The notes beneath the pieces were generated by a model. It worked only from the letters and a program-made list of their open reading frames with translations. It was not told where the DNA came from and made no database searches. DNA of 55,782 nucleotides, taken from a virus. The stretch lies in IMG/VR virus record IMGVR_UViG_3300031788_000021, positions 1-55,782 of that record, one strand, 5' to 3'. The position numbers and the translations under genes were made by a program. Positions 30,599 to 39,255 of this stretch are shown piece after piece (the stretch's first letter is position 1; each line of letters begins with the position of its first letter).

Positions 30599-31599
30599 TG
30601 GGCGACAAATTTTGGTCTGAACTCCGGGCGACGATCGCCGGTCTAAACAAGAAGCCGATGGTGAAGACTGCGTCGGCCAAGGACCCAAACCGCGTGGCCG
30701 TCGCCGAGGCCAAGGCCTCCGGGTTCTTTGTCAAGGCCAAGGCCATGGGCTGGGGCCTGTACCAGGTCGAGGAACTGGACGGCGGCCTCGGCTCGATCTG
30801 GCACGTGGAGAAGGACGCGGCGACGGGTGAGCAGTTCCTGGTGAAGCAGGTGGACCCCGTCGGCGACATCGTGCGCCGGGTCAAGACCGCTGCGGCCACG
30901 GGCAAGATCGTGGTCGCCGAGGACGAGAGCATTGACCCGAAGGGCGGGGGCGTGGACACCCCGTGCAAGGAATGCGGCAAGCCCCTGGGCATGGCCTACT
31001 TCTTGGACGCTCTAGGAATCTGCACCGACTGCGTCAAGAAAAGGCACAAGGACGTGACGAATCCTGGGTGGCGGAATAAGAAGGCATCGATCGTTGTCGC
31101 CGAGGACGAGAGCATCGTCCCCCAGGGCAAGGATGACGGGTTCGGGGATCAGGACAACCTCATCGTCGACGATCAACCCGAGCAACCCGCAGCGCCAGAG
31201 GCTCCGGCAGCCGTTCCCCCCATGAACGACATGGTCAAGTCGTACCTTGGGACCGCGCTCTGGGCCGAGACCGACAACGCCGATGAGAGAGGCGGAGAGC
31301 CCCTGGACAAGAACTACGACGTCGAGGACTTCGCGCCCGAGGCCGTGGCCAAGGCCACCGCCGACTGCGCCGCGTTCGAGGAGAAGGCGGGGCCCCTGCT
31401 CGAAGGCATCGAGCGCCAGGGTCAGGATGTTCCCGACGTCATCGGCTTCCACTTCTGGCTGACCAGGAACCACCACGGCGCCGGGTTCTGGGACGGCGAT
31501 TACCCCAAGGAGATCGGGGAGGCCCTGACCAAGCTCTCGCACGAGTTCAGAGAACAGTACGTGGATGTCGGAGACGACGGAAAACTTTACCTATCATAA
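30595..31599 (+). CDS. Two-part protein with 'FWLTRNxHGAGFWD' domain
   Basis: The product has 334 residues. Near the N-terminus lies VKTAS (nt 30661-30675), one of the recurrent [KR]-x-A-S motifs. A beta-rich segment follows, then a zinc knuckle pair (CKECGK ... CTDC). The C-terminal ~120 residues hold the phage domain recognised by [50 protein letters not shown] and a final DDGKLYL. That domain is widespread in phages as a small stand-alone protein of unknown function; here it is fused to a virion-type N-terminal region. The next gene overlaps slightly or starts 19 bases downstream. Confidence 0.65.
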   Translation: MMGDKFWSELRATIAGLNKKPMVKTASAKDPNRVAVAEAKASGFFVKAKAMGWGLYQVEELDGGLGSIWHVEKDAATGEQFLVKQVDPVGDIVRRVKTAAATGKIVVAEDESIDPKGGGVDTPCKECGKPLGMAYFLDALGICTDCVKKRHKDVTNPGWRNKKASIVVAEDESIVPQGKDDGFGDQDNLIVDDQPEQPAAPEAPAAVPPMNDMVKSYLGTALWAETDNADERGGEPLDKNYDVEDFAPEAVAKATADCAAFEEKAGPLLEGIERQGQDVPDVIGFHFWLTRNHHGAGFWDGDYPKEIGEALTKLSHEFREQYVDVGDDGKLYLS

Positions 31600-31618
31600 G
31601 GGACCAGGAGAACAGACC

Positions 31619-34600
31619 ATGAGCGCAGACAAGATTTTCCCCGCAGGCTCGGGCAAGGGTCAGGAGACGGACATGGACAAGCTCGCCCAGGGCATCAGGG
31701 CGGCCAAGGCCGCCACCTCCTCCTGGATCGACGACGTTCAGGATCGGATCGCCGAGACCGGTCGCCGCATCATCGCGGCCCGGGATCACGTGAAGATGGC
31801 CTCGGCCCCGCAGCGGACGAGCCCCCTCCCCAACAACCAGATGTACGCGGTCGACAGGATCGATCAGGGCAAAGGCGGGCCCCGGGACCTGAGTCAGATC
31901 GCGGCCCAGGACAAGGACCGCCAGGTCAACAACATCGTGGCCAGGGCCCGCGAACTCCTCCAGAAGAAGATCGCGGAGGTCCCGCTCAACGGCGCCGACG
32001 TCTACCTCACGAGGACGGACATCAGCCGCTGGGATGACCACACCGGAACCCCGCAGACCGGGAGGATCGCGTTCCAGATTCCGTTCAGCACCCCGAGCGG
32101 CGGCCCCAGGACGATCTACGCCAACGTCGACATCGTCCTCGGGGACCCGATGGAGCCCCGCTACTTCAGCGACGGCCTCAACCACCACTACGCCTTCGAC
32201 AAGTCGGGCCTGAGCGAGATGCTCCAGGGCTCGATGTTCGACGTCGTCCAGACCCCGCACGTGGTCCCCGAGCAGAAGTTCACGGGGCCGGAGTTCCACT
32301 CCCCCGACGGAATCCCCGGGCAGGTCGCTGCGGTCGACGGCCCCAGGATCGTGCGCGCGAACCGGGACATGACGCGGCAGGCGGGCGTCCCAGAGAAGCC
32401 CCGCTACGTCGCCGAGGGCATGGTCAGGGCCATCTCCAAGGAAGCGATGGAGATCGCGGCGCCGCTGAGCCCGAGTCAGGTCCAGGACATCAAGACCAAG
32501 CCCGCAGCGCCACCCCCGCGCCAGCCCTCCCACGCCCTCTCCAACTACCCGACCGGCGCCGAGTCCAACACCGGCTACCCCGAGGGAGATCAGGCCCCGG
32601 GCAAGTCCACGCTCGCCTCCCGCGTCGTGGTCTCGGTCTCAGGCATGAGCCAGGTCGTGGAAGACCTGAAGCTCATGGACATGCGCATGGTCAGCTTCCG
32701 GGACCTGATCCAGCTCCTGAAGCAGCACGGGAGCATGGCCTCCGTCGACTTCGAGGGAGCGGCCAAGACCTTGGCCAAGGACGGGATCGTCCTGTACCAG
32801 GCCGCGTCCAAGGCCGACGCCTCCCTGGGCCGCCGCGTAGCCCGCGCCCACGCGCAGCGGCTCGCCGCACCCGTGGCCGAGCCCCAGGAGAAGAGCGAAC
32901 TCCCGACCAAGCCCGAGCAGGAACCCGGGGCCAAGCCCCAGGATCAGGTCCCGCCCGAGCCCCCGGCTGAGCAGCCGCAGCAGCCGCAGGCCCCCCAGCA
33001 GCCCGCGCCGCAGGGCCAAGCCGAGATCGCGCCCCCCAACGGCATGGATACGGTCGAGTTCAAGGAGTGGAACCGGCTGATGGACGAGTGGCGCAACGAG
33101 AAGGCGACGATGAACGAGCGCGAGGAGAACAACGTCAAGAACGGGCTCTCCCCCGAGACCGGCATCGACTACACCAACCTCCAACTGATCATGGACAAGA
33201 TCAGGTCGATGCAGTCCTCGGTCCAGGGCCGCGCGACCCAGGACCTTCAGGAGGCTCCTGCGGACCTCGCCGCAGCCCCGAAGACCAAGCCCATGCCCGG
33301 CGCGGGCGGGGGACCGGCGCCGAAGGACATGGCCGGGGCCCCGGCGGAGCAGACCCTGATCCCGGAGAAGGGGCAGGGCCTGGCCGCCGATAAGCGCCCG
33401 ATCAGGACCGCCCTGGATCAGGCCCTGGACATGAAGGAGCAGGGCACGACCATCCTCGACGGGGTCGAGACCGTGGCCGCGAACACCGCGAACGTCGACG
33501 CCGCGACCGGGGGTGGGACTGCGTTGCCGAAGACGGCGGACATGGCGTCCCGTCCCCCATTGGGCGGCAAGGACTTCGACCTCACGGGCATGATCATGGC
33601 CTTCGAGAGCGGAGAACTCGACGACTCGGGCATTATCGAGTTGTTCCAGCACCTGGTCGACACCGGCATGGCCTGGAAGCTCCAGGGCTCCTATGGCCGC
33701 GCGGCACAGTCCCTGATCGAGCAGGGATTGATCCATGTGCCGGTTGAGAGCCAGCCCAATGCCTACGGAGACATCGTCCCCGGGACAGACACCGGTAAAA
33801 CATGCCAGCTCTGCAACGGGGCCCCTCTGAAGAGGACCCCCGGCGGTGACTGGGCTTGTCCGAAGTGCGAGAAGGACATGTTCATGAGTGGGGACGAGAT
33901 GAGGGCTGCGGTCAAGAGCGTTATGTCTAAGTTCGCCGTCTACGAGGTTGACGACGAGGCCAAGACCCAGATGTCGGCTATGGGCAAGGACCCGGCGAAC
34001 CCCCAGCATGTCAAGGAGTTCATGGACACGTACAAGAAGACGGCGGGCGTCCGCAGCCAGAAGTTCCCGGAGGTGTGCAAGAACTGCAAGCACCTCATGG
34101 TCCCCGTGGGCTACTCCGTGCTCAAAGAGTTCAAGCACGAGCGCCTGCCGATCTGCGGCGCGGCGCAGGCAGACGGCGTCGGCTTCCGCTGGGCCCACTT
34201 CCGGGACTGCGCTGGCTACGACCCGATCGCCAAGGACGTGGAGCAGAAGGTCGACGTCAACGCCCCGGAGTCGGAGCAGAAACCCGCCGATGAGAAGAAG
34301 GTGGTCAAGCCCATCAACGAGAGGCGCGCGGACGGCAAGCGCGTCGCGGTGGCACCCCCGGGCCTGGAGCACGTCGTCAAGGAACTGAAGAAGGACCCCA
34401 AGGTGGAGAACCCCTTCGCCGTCGCCTGGTCGATCAAGGACAAGCAGGAGGGCAAGCAACCGGAGAAGAAAGCGGCGGCCCTACCCTCCGCCGACCCCAA
34501 GTCCGTGAAGGAGAAGGTCAGCCCCACCGGCTACGGCCTGGACATCCGGGAGTGGTGCAAGTCCCACGGCCACTACGCCCCGGCGGGTGAGCACCACCCC

Positions 34601-34759
34601 ACGCACGACTGGTGCACGCTCTGGAACACGGCGGTGGAGAACCTGGTGATGCTGCCGAGCGGGGCCGTCGTCCCCAAGAGCATGGCGGGGATGTCCTCCG
34701 AGCCCCACGGCGAGGGCGGACCCCGGCAGTTCGGTCGGGACATGGATCAGAGCGGGTGA
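31619..34759 (+). CDS. Large modular virion protein with zinc ribbons
   Basis: The product has 1046 residues; I prefer ATG 31619, preceded by CCAGGAGAAC, over an upstream in-frame ATG at 31565 inside the previous gene. VKMAS lies near residue 58. Further on: beta-rich domain (~110-210), long Pro/Gln/Ala linkers, a zinc ribbon (CQLCNG ... CPKCEK), then a four-Cys element (CKNCKHLMV ... PICGAA ... CAGY). [21 protein letters not shown] segment followed by AVAWSIKDK matches a short conserved element common in structural proteins of large phages ('PGWE..VK.MKK...I.NPFA.AW.MK'). Overlaps the next gene. Likely an internal or tail-associated protein; no enzymatic motif seen. Confidence 0.6.
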   Translation: MSADKIFPAGSGKGQETDMDKLAQGIRAAKAATSSWIDDVQDRIAETGRRIIAARDHVKMASAPQRTSPLPNNQMYAVDRIDQGKGGPRDLSQIAAQDKDRQVNNIVARARELLQKKIAEVPLNGADVYLTRTDISRWDDHTGTPQTGRIAFQIPFSTPSGGPRTIYANVDIVLGDPMEPRYFSDGLNHHYAFDKSGLSEMLQGSMFDVVQTPHVVPEQKFTGPEFHSPDGIPGQVAAVDGPRIVRANRDMTRQAGVPEKPRYVAEGMVRAISKEAMEIAAPLSPSQVQDIKTKPAAPPPRQPSHALSNYPTGAESNTGYPEGDQAPGKSTLASRVVVSVSGMSQVVEDLKLMDMRMVSFRDLIQLLKQHGSMASVDFEGAAKTLAKDGIVLYQAASKADASLGRRVARAHAQRLAAPVAEPQEKSELPTKPEQEPGAKPQDQVPPEPPAEQPQQPQAPQQPAPQGQAEIAPPNGMDTVEFKEWNRLMDEWRNEKATMNEREENNVKNGLSPETGIDYTNLQLIMDKIRSMQSSVQGRATQDLQEAPADLAAAPKTKPMPGAGGGPAPKDMAGAPAEQTLIPEKGQGLAADKRPIRTALDQALDMKEQGTTILDGVETVAANTANVDAATGGGTALPKTADMASRPPLGGKDFDLTGMIMAFESGELDDSGIIELFQHLVDTGMAWKLQGSYGRAAQSLIEQGLIHVPVESQPNAYGDIVPGTDTGKTCQLCNGAPLKRTPGGDWACPKCEKDMFMSGDEMRAAVKSVMSKFAVYEVDDEAKTQMSAMGKDPANPQHVKEFMDTYKKTAGVRSQKFPEVCKNCKHLMVPVGYSVLKEFKHERLPICGAAQADGVGFRWAHFRDCAGYDPIAKDVEQKVDVNAPESEQKPADEKKVVKPINERRADGKRVAVAPPGLEHVVKELKKDPKVENPFAVAWSIKDKQEGKQPEKKAAALPSADPKSVKEKVSPTGYGLDIREWCKSHGHYAPAGEHHPTHDWCTLWNTAVENLVMLPSGAVVPKSMAGMSSEPHGEGGPRQFGRDMDQSG

Positions 34760-36177
34760 AGATGGACGAGAACTACCGGACGCGGATCAGCCACCAGCCC
34801 GACTGGCTCATAGACGGGCTGGTGAAGTCCGCCGTCTTCGCCGACGAGTCCAGGGACGAACCCATGTTCAAGACCGAGGTCTCCTGGAACCAGCTGAAGA
34901 CCCAGGTCCAGAGCCTCCTGGTCCGCAGCGGCCTCAACCTCACCAAGCGCGAAATCGGGGTCGCCACCTACTGGCTCACGGAGAGGATCGCGGGCTACGT
35001 AAGCGAGCAAGACACGAAGGAGACGTTGACTGAGACCATGCAGAACCTGGTCTCGCAGTACATCGTCGATAAGTCCCTCCAGCGCACCACCGGCGTGAGC
35101 GAGCGCGGTCCCATCCACACCCGGGAGTGGTATGACAAGAACTACGGCCAGGCTCCGGGCATGGACAAGGACGCGGCGGCGGACGACGACGATTCCGGGC
35201 CCGAACTCTCCGACGACTCCGAGCCCCAGGTCTTCGTCGGCATCGACGGCGACAACATCGGGAGCCTGGTCGAGGAGACGCTGCTCACCGACGACCCCGA
35301 GGCCGCATCCGCGATCTCGCGCTCGATCCACGACGCCCACGACGAGATCGGGGACGTGGTCAAGGAGCGCGGCGGTCGCCTGATCTTCGATGGCGGCGAC
35401 AACATGCTCTTCACCCTGCCCCTGGACATTGACACGATCGAGGGAATCCGTAGAATATATAGGGACAAGACGGGGCACAGCGCCACGGTTGGGATCGGCA
35501 AGCGGCCCATCGAGGCCCACTTCGCCCTGGTCGTGGGCAAGAACACGGGCAAGGACAAGATCGTTGTCTTCGGTCAGGAAGTGCTGGACGAGTACGAGGC
35601 CATCCACGAAGAGCAAGAGGAGGCGGCGCCCCTGTTCCAGAAGCTGAAGTACCGGGCCAGTGTCAGCGCCGGAGCCAGCGGGGTCGAGGGCGTGGTCGAC
35701 CGCGCGTTCTGGGACCTCGGCGTCGCCCGCGTCCTCCGCGCGGTCCTGGGCAAGCTCGGTCTCCCGGTCGACGACGAGTCCGTGTACGACACCTTCATAC
35801 GCCTGGTCCACGCCCACGGCCTGGACAGCGTCGTCTCCATCCACCGCTTCTTCACCATGGGCTTCGACGCCCTGGAGAACGCCGTCCGCACCGTGCGCGG
35901 CGGTCCCGAGCCCACGGTCACTGCCGGGGTCAAGTTCATGGCTCTGGCCGCCGTCCCGACCTCGGAGCCCCAGCACTTCCCGGGGCAGTCGGTGCCCCCC
36001 TTCGGCCAGACCCGGAAGTCGCCGCACCCGAGGAAGGACTGGCTCACTATCGAGGATTACAACAAGGACCAGGTCGACGTCTCGAAGACGGACGTGAGCT
36101 ACGTCGGCGGAAACGTGCCCAAGGACAGCCAGATGATGTGCGGCGGAGACCAGGGCGACCCGATATACGTTCCATAG
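34756..36177 (+). CDS. Protein with mCpol/GGDEF-type palm (nucleotidyl cyclase-like) domain
   Basis: The product is 473 residues from GTG 34756 (GTGA overlap), or 471 from ATG 34762. Numbering from the ATG: residues 1-155 are helical and end in an acidic run. Residues ~157-280 form a palm domain: [11 protein letters not shown] (161-167 is IDGDNIG), a long helix, [14 protein letters not shown] (GGDN at 211-214), then [17 protein letters not shown] and VGKNTGKDK. This is the order of motifs in minimal CRISPR polymerase (mCpol) and GGDEF/Cas10 palms: D-x-D metal site, GGD[DN], then S-x-G-I-G...E-A..A-L..-K..G-K. The usual GGDD is GGDN, so metal binding may be altered. The C-terminal ~190 residues have no recognised family. 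Known relatives make cyclic nucleotides; here the location is a virion operon. Confidence 0.7.
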   Translation: MKMDENYRTRISHQPDWLIDGLVKSAVFADESRDEPMFKTEVSWNQLKTQVQSLLVRSGLNLTKREIGVATYWLTERIAGYVSEQDTKETLTETMQNLVSQYIVDKSLQRTTGVSERGPIHTREWYDKNYGQAPGMDKDAAADDDDSGPELSDDSEPQVFVGIDGDNIGSLVEETLLTDDPEAASAISRSIHDAHDEIGDVVKERGGRLIFDGGDNMLFTLPLDIDTIEGIRRIYRDKTGHSATVGIGKRPIEAHFALVVGKNTGKDKIVVFGQEVLDEYEAIHEEQEEAAPLFQKLKYRASVSAGASGVEGVVDRAFWDLGVARVLRAVLGKLGLPVDDESVYDTFIRLVHAHGLDSVVSIHRFFTMGFDALENAVRTVRGGPEPTVTAGVKFMALAAVPTSEPQHFPGQSVPPFGQTRKSPHPRKDWLTIEDYNKDQVDVSKTDVSYVGGNVPKDSQMMCGGDQGDPIYVP

Positions 36178-36191
36178 AGAGGAGAACCAAG

Positions 36192-38831
36192 ATGATCACC
36201 CCCTACCAAAACCCCGAAGGCCGCGACGACAAGGCCAGCAGCTTCTGGCACACCCTCGCCAACAAGCTGGGGCTCCGGGCTCCGAACCTCAAGCAGGCCT
36301 CCGCCGACGACCTCCGGGTCCAGCGCCTCTCCGACGGTATCCAGACTCAGGGCAGGGCCCCGATCCGGCAGGGCATGGTCAAGGTCGCGGGACTGACCAA
36401 GGTCTCGGCGCCGCAGCACCTGGCCGAGTCCGTGTTCGACCGCATCATCGACATGCACCGCCGCGCCGAGGCCCAGCTGAGCCAGGCCGAGCGCGTCAAG
36501 GCCGTGGACTTCCTCAGCCGGATCGCGGACCAGGCCGAGGGCGTCAAGGGCTCGGTCGGCGCCTGCGGAGGCGACCAGAAGGTCGCGGACCTCTGCGGCG
36601 AGATCACGGCCAAGGCCGACGCCGTGATCGGTGCCGTGACGCAGCTGAGGGATAAGGCCTCGGACATGTCCGTGGCCCAGGCCGAGGCCATCTCCAACGC
36701 CTTCCTCCTGATCAACGACGCCGCCAACTACCTCGGGAAGAAGGGGGCGGTCGAGCCCGCCTCGTCCCCGACCATGCCCGAGATCGAACTCATGGACGGC
36801 GGCCTCCCGGAGATGCCGCCCTCGGAGGAGACCCCGAGCCCGGCGTCGGCGATCGCGGGGCACATCCCGGCCATGGTCCGCAAGGCCATGGACGAGGCCT
36901 ACGACGACATGCGCTGCGTCCACACGAAGATGCTCCTGATCGAGTCCATGCTCAACGAGATCATCGCCGACCTCAACGTCAACACGATGATGACCCCGGG
37001 GATGCCCGGGGACGGGATGCCCCCGACCACGGAGCTTCCGGGTCCGGACACCCCCGAGGCCATGCGCGAGGAGTCGGAGGAGCAGGCGGCGGCGAAGGGC
37101 GCCGAGGCCGGTCTGGAGGGAGTGGTAGTGGTGGCCAGAACCGATGTCCACCCTATCGAGGAAATGAACGAAGAGTACCATGGTCAGCAAGACGTCTCGG
37201 ACCACAGAAGTCCGCCGTGGGAGAGGAAGCGGAGAAAGAATCTCCAGGAGACCAAGAAGACCGCCGCCTCCGGCGACCCCGGCGACTCCGAGCCCGGCAA
37301 CTCGATCTACAAGGACATCAACAAGTGCCGGGACTGCGTCTGGTTCGAGTCCGACGTCACGCACGAGACCTACCGCGACAAGTGCAGGGGCTGCGAGCAC
37401 GCCAAGCTCGGCGGCATCGCCAACCACTGGTGGCCCAAGGCCCAGCAGATGGTGATCTGGGCGCCCCAGTACGAGGGCGAGTCCGAGCACGTCCGGCTCT
37501 CGGTCAGAGACACGCTGACCCTGCGCCAGGCCCAGCCGGACCAAGCGCAGTCAGTCGCGAGGGAGATCGTGGCCGCCGCCGACCACCACGCGGTGGACCT
37601 CGGCGAGGTCATGGTCGACACGTTCCGCAACCCGCTGATCGCCAGCCAGATGGGGACGCTGGCGCGCGGGATCGTCGCCGAGGTCGCGAGCCTGACCGGC
37701 GTGACCATGGCCCGGGACGCCAAGGACGGCAACCTGATCATCGCGTATCCCGTGATCGAGCAGGAGGCCAAGGGCGAGAAGGCGAGGATCAGGGAACTCC
37801 GGACCCAACTCGAAGGCGAGAAGGACCCGGTGAAGATCAAGCAACTCCACGACGCGATCGAGGCCCTGCACGACCGGATCAGCAAGGACAAGGAGCGCAA
37901 GGAGCAGCGGCGCAAGGACCGGGCGGAGCGGAAGGAGAAGCAGCAGGCGGAGTTCGACAAGCAGCACGCGAACATCCCGGCGAAGACCGCATCGAAGTGG
38001 AAGGAGCGTGGGAACTGCTCTCATTGCGGGCATCCCATGTCTATGCACGGGGATACCACTTCGGCGTGCATGGACTGCGTCGAGTCCGGTGGTCCGTGCG
38101 CCAATGGGATTCCAAGTGGTTCCGAGGCGGCGGCGTCCCTGACCGGCAGCCTCTGCCTCGCCGACGCCCTCCAGTGGCCGTCGGACAGCCCCGAGCTGGG
38201 GGCTGGCGAGGCGTTCTCGGTCTGCCATAAGTGCGGCCAGGAGCACGCCCTGGACACCCCTTGCACTCCCGAGACCCCGGAGGAGCGCGTCAAGCGCATC
38301 GTCGGCCCCGGGCCGGGGAAGCAGGTGGCGACCATGGACGTGCCCCCCGGAGGGGCGGACGTCGCGGTCACCAGCGTCAACGGGATGCCCCAGGCGAGCG
38401 CTGGCGTCATCGGAACCCTCACCTCCAGGGGGTCGCTTCGTCTAGGGGAGATCGAGCAAGAGGCGTCTCCGGCCTGGGTCAAGGTCATCGCCATTATCGC
38501 CAATATGATGGGGACCAATTGCCAGGAAGTGGTTAATAATCCTGATCAGGGGAAGCAGGCTTACGAGTGGGTCGATCAGCATCGGGAAGCCGTGGACAAG
38601 ATCAGGCAGGAGCTGCTGGATGACCCCGATATCAGCCCCCAGGAAATAGACACGGACATGGTCGCCGCCTTCAAGTATTTAAAGGGCAAGGATAGGCCCC
38701 AGGACAAGCACCATCCCGCGAAGACATCCCCGGTGAAAGCCCCGACTCAGAAGGTGCAGGCGCCAGCGCCAACGCAGCCGCAGACTCAGGTTAGTGTCGC
38801 TGGAACCCTCACCTCCAGGGGGTCGCTTTGA
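36192..38831 (+). CDS. Large modular virion protein with zinc-binding domains
   Basis: The product has 879 residues; ATG follows GAGAGGAGAACC. An LKQAS motif lies at about residue 35. A helical bundle spans ~60-290 (SQAERVKAVDFLSRIADQAE). Next is CRDCVWFE with CRGCEHAK, a charged helical region, a zinc element (CSHCGHPM, then CMDC) and VCHKCGQEH. The 3' end carries a 390-bp insertion bracketed by exact 27-bp repeats, each encoding G-T-L-T-S-R-G-S-L; without it the protein would end at the first copy. The inserted part is AT-richer and encodes a helical domain. Role inferred as internal or assembly protein from position before the portal. Confidence 0.6.
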   Translation: MITPYQNPEGRDDKASSFWHTLANKLGLRAPNLKQASADDLRVQRLSDGIQTQGRAPIRQGMVKVAGLTKVSAPQHLAESVFDRIIDMHRRAEAQLSQAERVKAVDFLSRIADQAEGVKGSVGACGGDQKVADLCGEITAKADAVIGAVTQLRDKASDMSVAQAEAISNAFLLINDAANYLGKKGAVEPASSPTMPEIELMDGGLPEMPPSEETPSPASAIAGHIPAMVRKAMDEAYDDMRCVHTKMLLIESMLNEIIADLNVNTMMTPGMPGDGMPPTTELPGPDTPEAMREESEEQAAAKGAEAGLEGVVVVARTDVHPIEEMNEEYHGQQDVSDHRSPPWERKRRKNLQETKKTAASGDPGDSEPGNSIYKDINKCRDCVWFESDVTHETYRDKCRGCEHAKLGGIANHWWPKAQQMVIWAPQYEGESEHVRLSVRDTLTLRQAQPDQAQSVAREIVAAADHHAVDLGEVMVDTFRNPLIASQMGTLARGIVAEVASLTGVTMARDAKDGNLIIAYPVIEQEAKGEKARIRELRTQLEGEKDPVKIKQLHDAIEALHDRISKDKERKEQRRKDRAERKEKQQAEFDKQHANIPAKTASKWKERGNCSHCGHPMSMHGDTTSACMDCVESGGPCANGIPSGSEAAASLTGSLCLADALQWPSDSPELGAGEAFSVCHKCGQEHALDTPCTPETPEERVKRIVGPGPGKQVATMDVPPGGADVAVTSVNGMPQASAGVIGTLTSRGSLRLGEIEQEASPAWVKVIAIIANMMGTNCQEVVNNPDQGKQAYEWVDQHREAVDKIRQELLDDPDISPQEIDTDMVAAFKYLKGKDRPQDKHHPAKTSPVKAPTQKVQAPAPTQPQTQVSVAGTLTSRGSL
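38412..38438. repeat. 27-bp direct repeat, left copy
   Basis: GGAACCCTCACCTCCAGGGG followed by GTCGCTT, identical to 38802-38828. The copies are 390 bp apart (130 codons), so the reading frame is kept. Confidence 0.95.
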
Positions 38832-39246
38832 CCACGTCGCCGATGTCCGGGGCCCGGACAGCGGCATCGGCGGCCAGGGTCCGGAGAACCTCAACCTCGT
38901 CGAGGTCGACCAGCCTCTTGATCAGAAAAATCCTGGCCCTAAACTCCGCCCTCGTCAGCGCGTGCGCTTCCGCCCTCCGCAGGGCCTCGAAGGTCAAGAG
39001 CCCGAGTTCTTCGAGGGCCCGGCGGGCTACCGCAACGTCGAGAAGGGGTACGGGACCGAGAATCAGCCGGACACCGGTTCCCCGTCCTCGATCATGCTCG
39101 CGACCTGGAAGAGACGTCGAACGCTGGTAGAGGAGACGATGCCTAACGCGGTGAAGGAGGGGGACCCCCAGGAAGAGGGACAGACCACGACGGGGAACCC
39201 CGGAGACGCGATACAGCAGAGTTTTTACGACATGCAGGCGAGGTAA
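38794..39246 (+). CDS. Hypothetical protein upstream of portal
   Basis: The product has 150 residues, from a GTG at 38794 overlapping the end of the previous gene by 38 bases. I chose this frame over a TTG-started frame at 38828 because it stays open to just before the portal and keeps high third-position GC to the end. It contains EFFEGPAGYRNVEKGYGTEN and SSIMLATWKRRRTLVEETMP. The start is uncertain; the protein may begin further in. The overlap region is the right copy of the 27-bp repeat. No family is recognised. Confidence 0.5.
   Translation: MSLEPSPPGGRFDHVADVRGPDSGIGGQGPENLNLVEVDQPLDQKNPGPKLRPRQRVRFRPPQGLEGQEPEFFEGPAGYRNVEKGYGTENQPDTGSPSSIMLATWKRRRTLVEETMPNAVKEGDPQEEGQTTTGNPGDAIQQSFYDMQAR
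38802..38828. repeat. 27-bp direct repeat, right copy
   Basis: Identical to 38412-38438. It forms the last codons of the 879-residue protein and also the first codons of the overlapping next gene. Confidence 0.95.
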
Positions 39247-39255
39247 AATATCTCT

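Noticed and set aside
32639-34459. 606-codon minus-strand frame
   Set aside because: Codon-aligned shadow of the 1046-residue gene; Leu/Arg/Gly/Val-rich, no ribosome binding site.
38828-39130. TTG-started 100-codon frame overlapping the stop of the 879-residue gene
   Set aside because: The overlap is typical for this phage, but the product is Ser/Arg-rich and codon bias decays in the second half; the frame at 38794 stays coding-like to its end.
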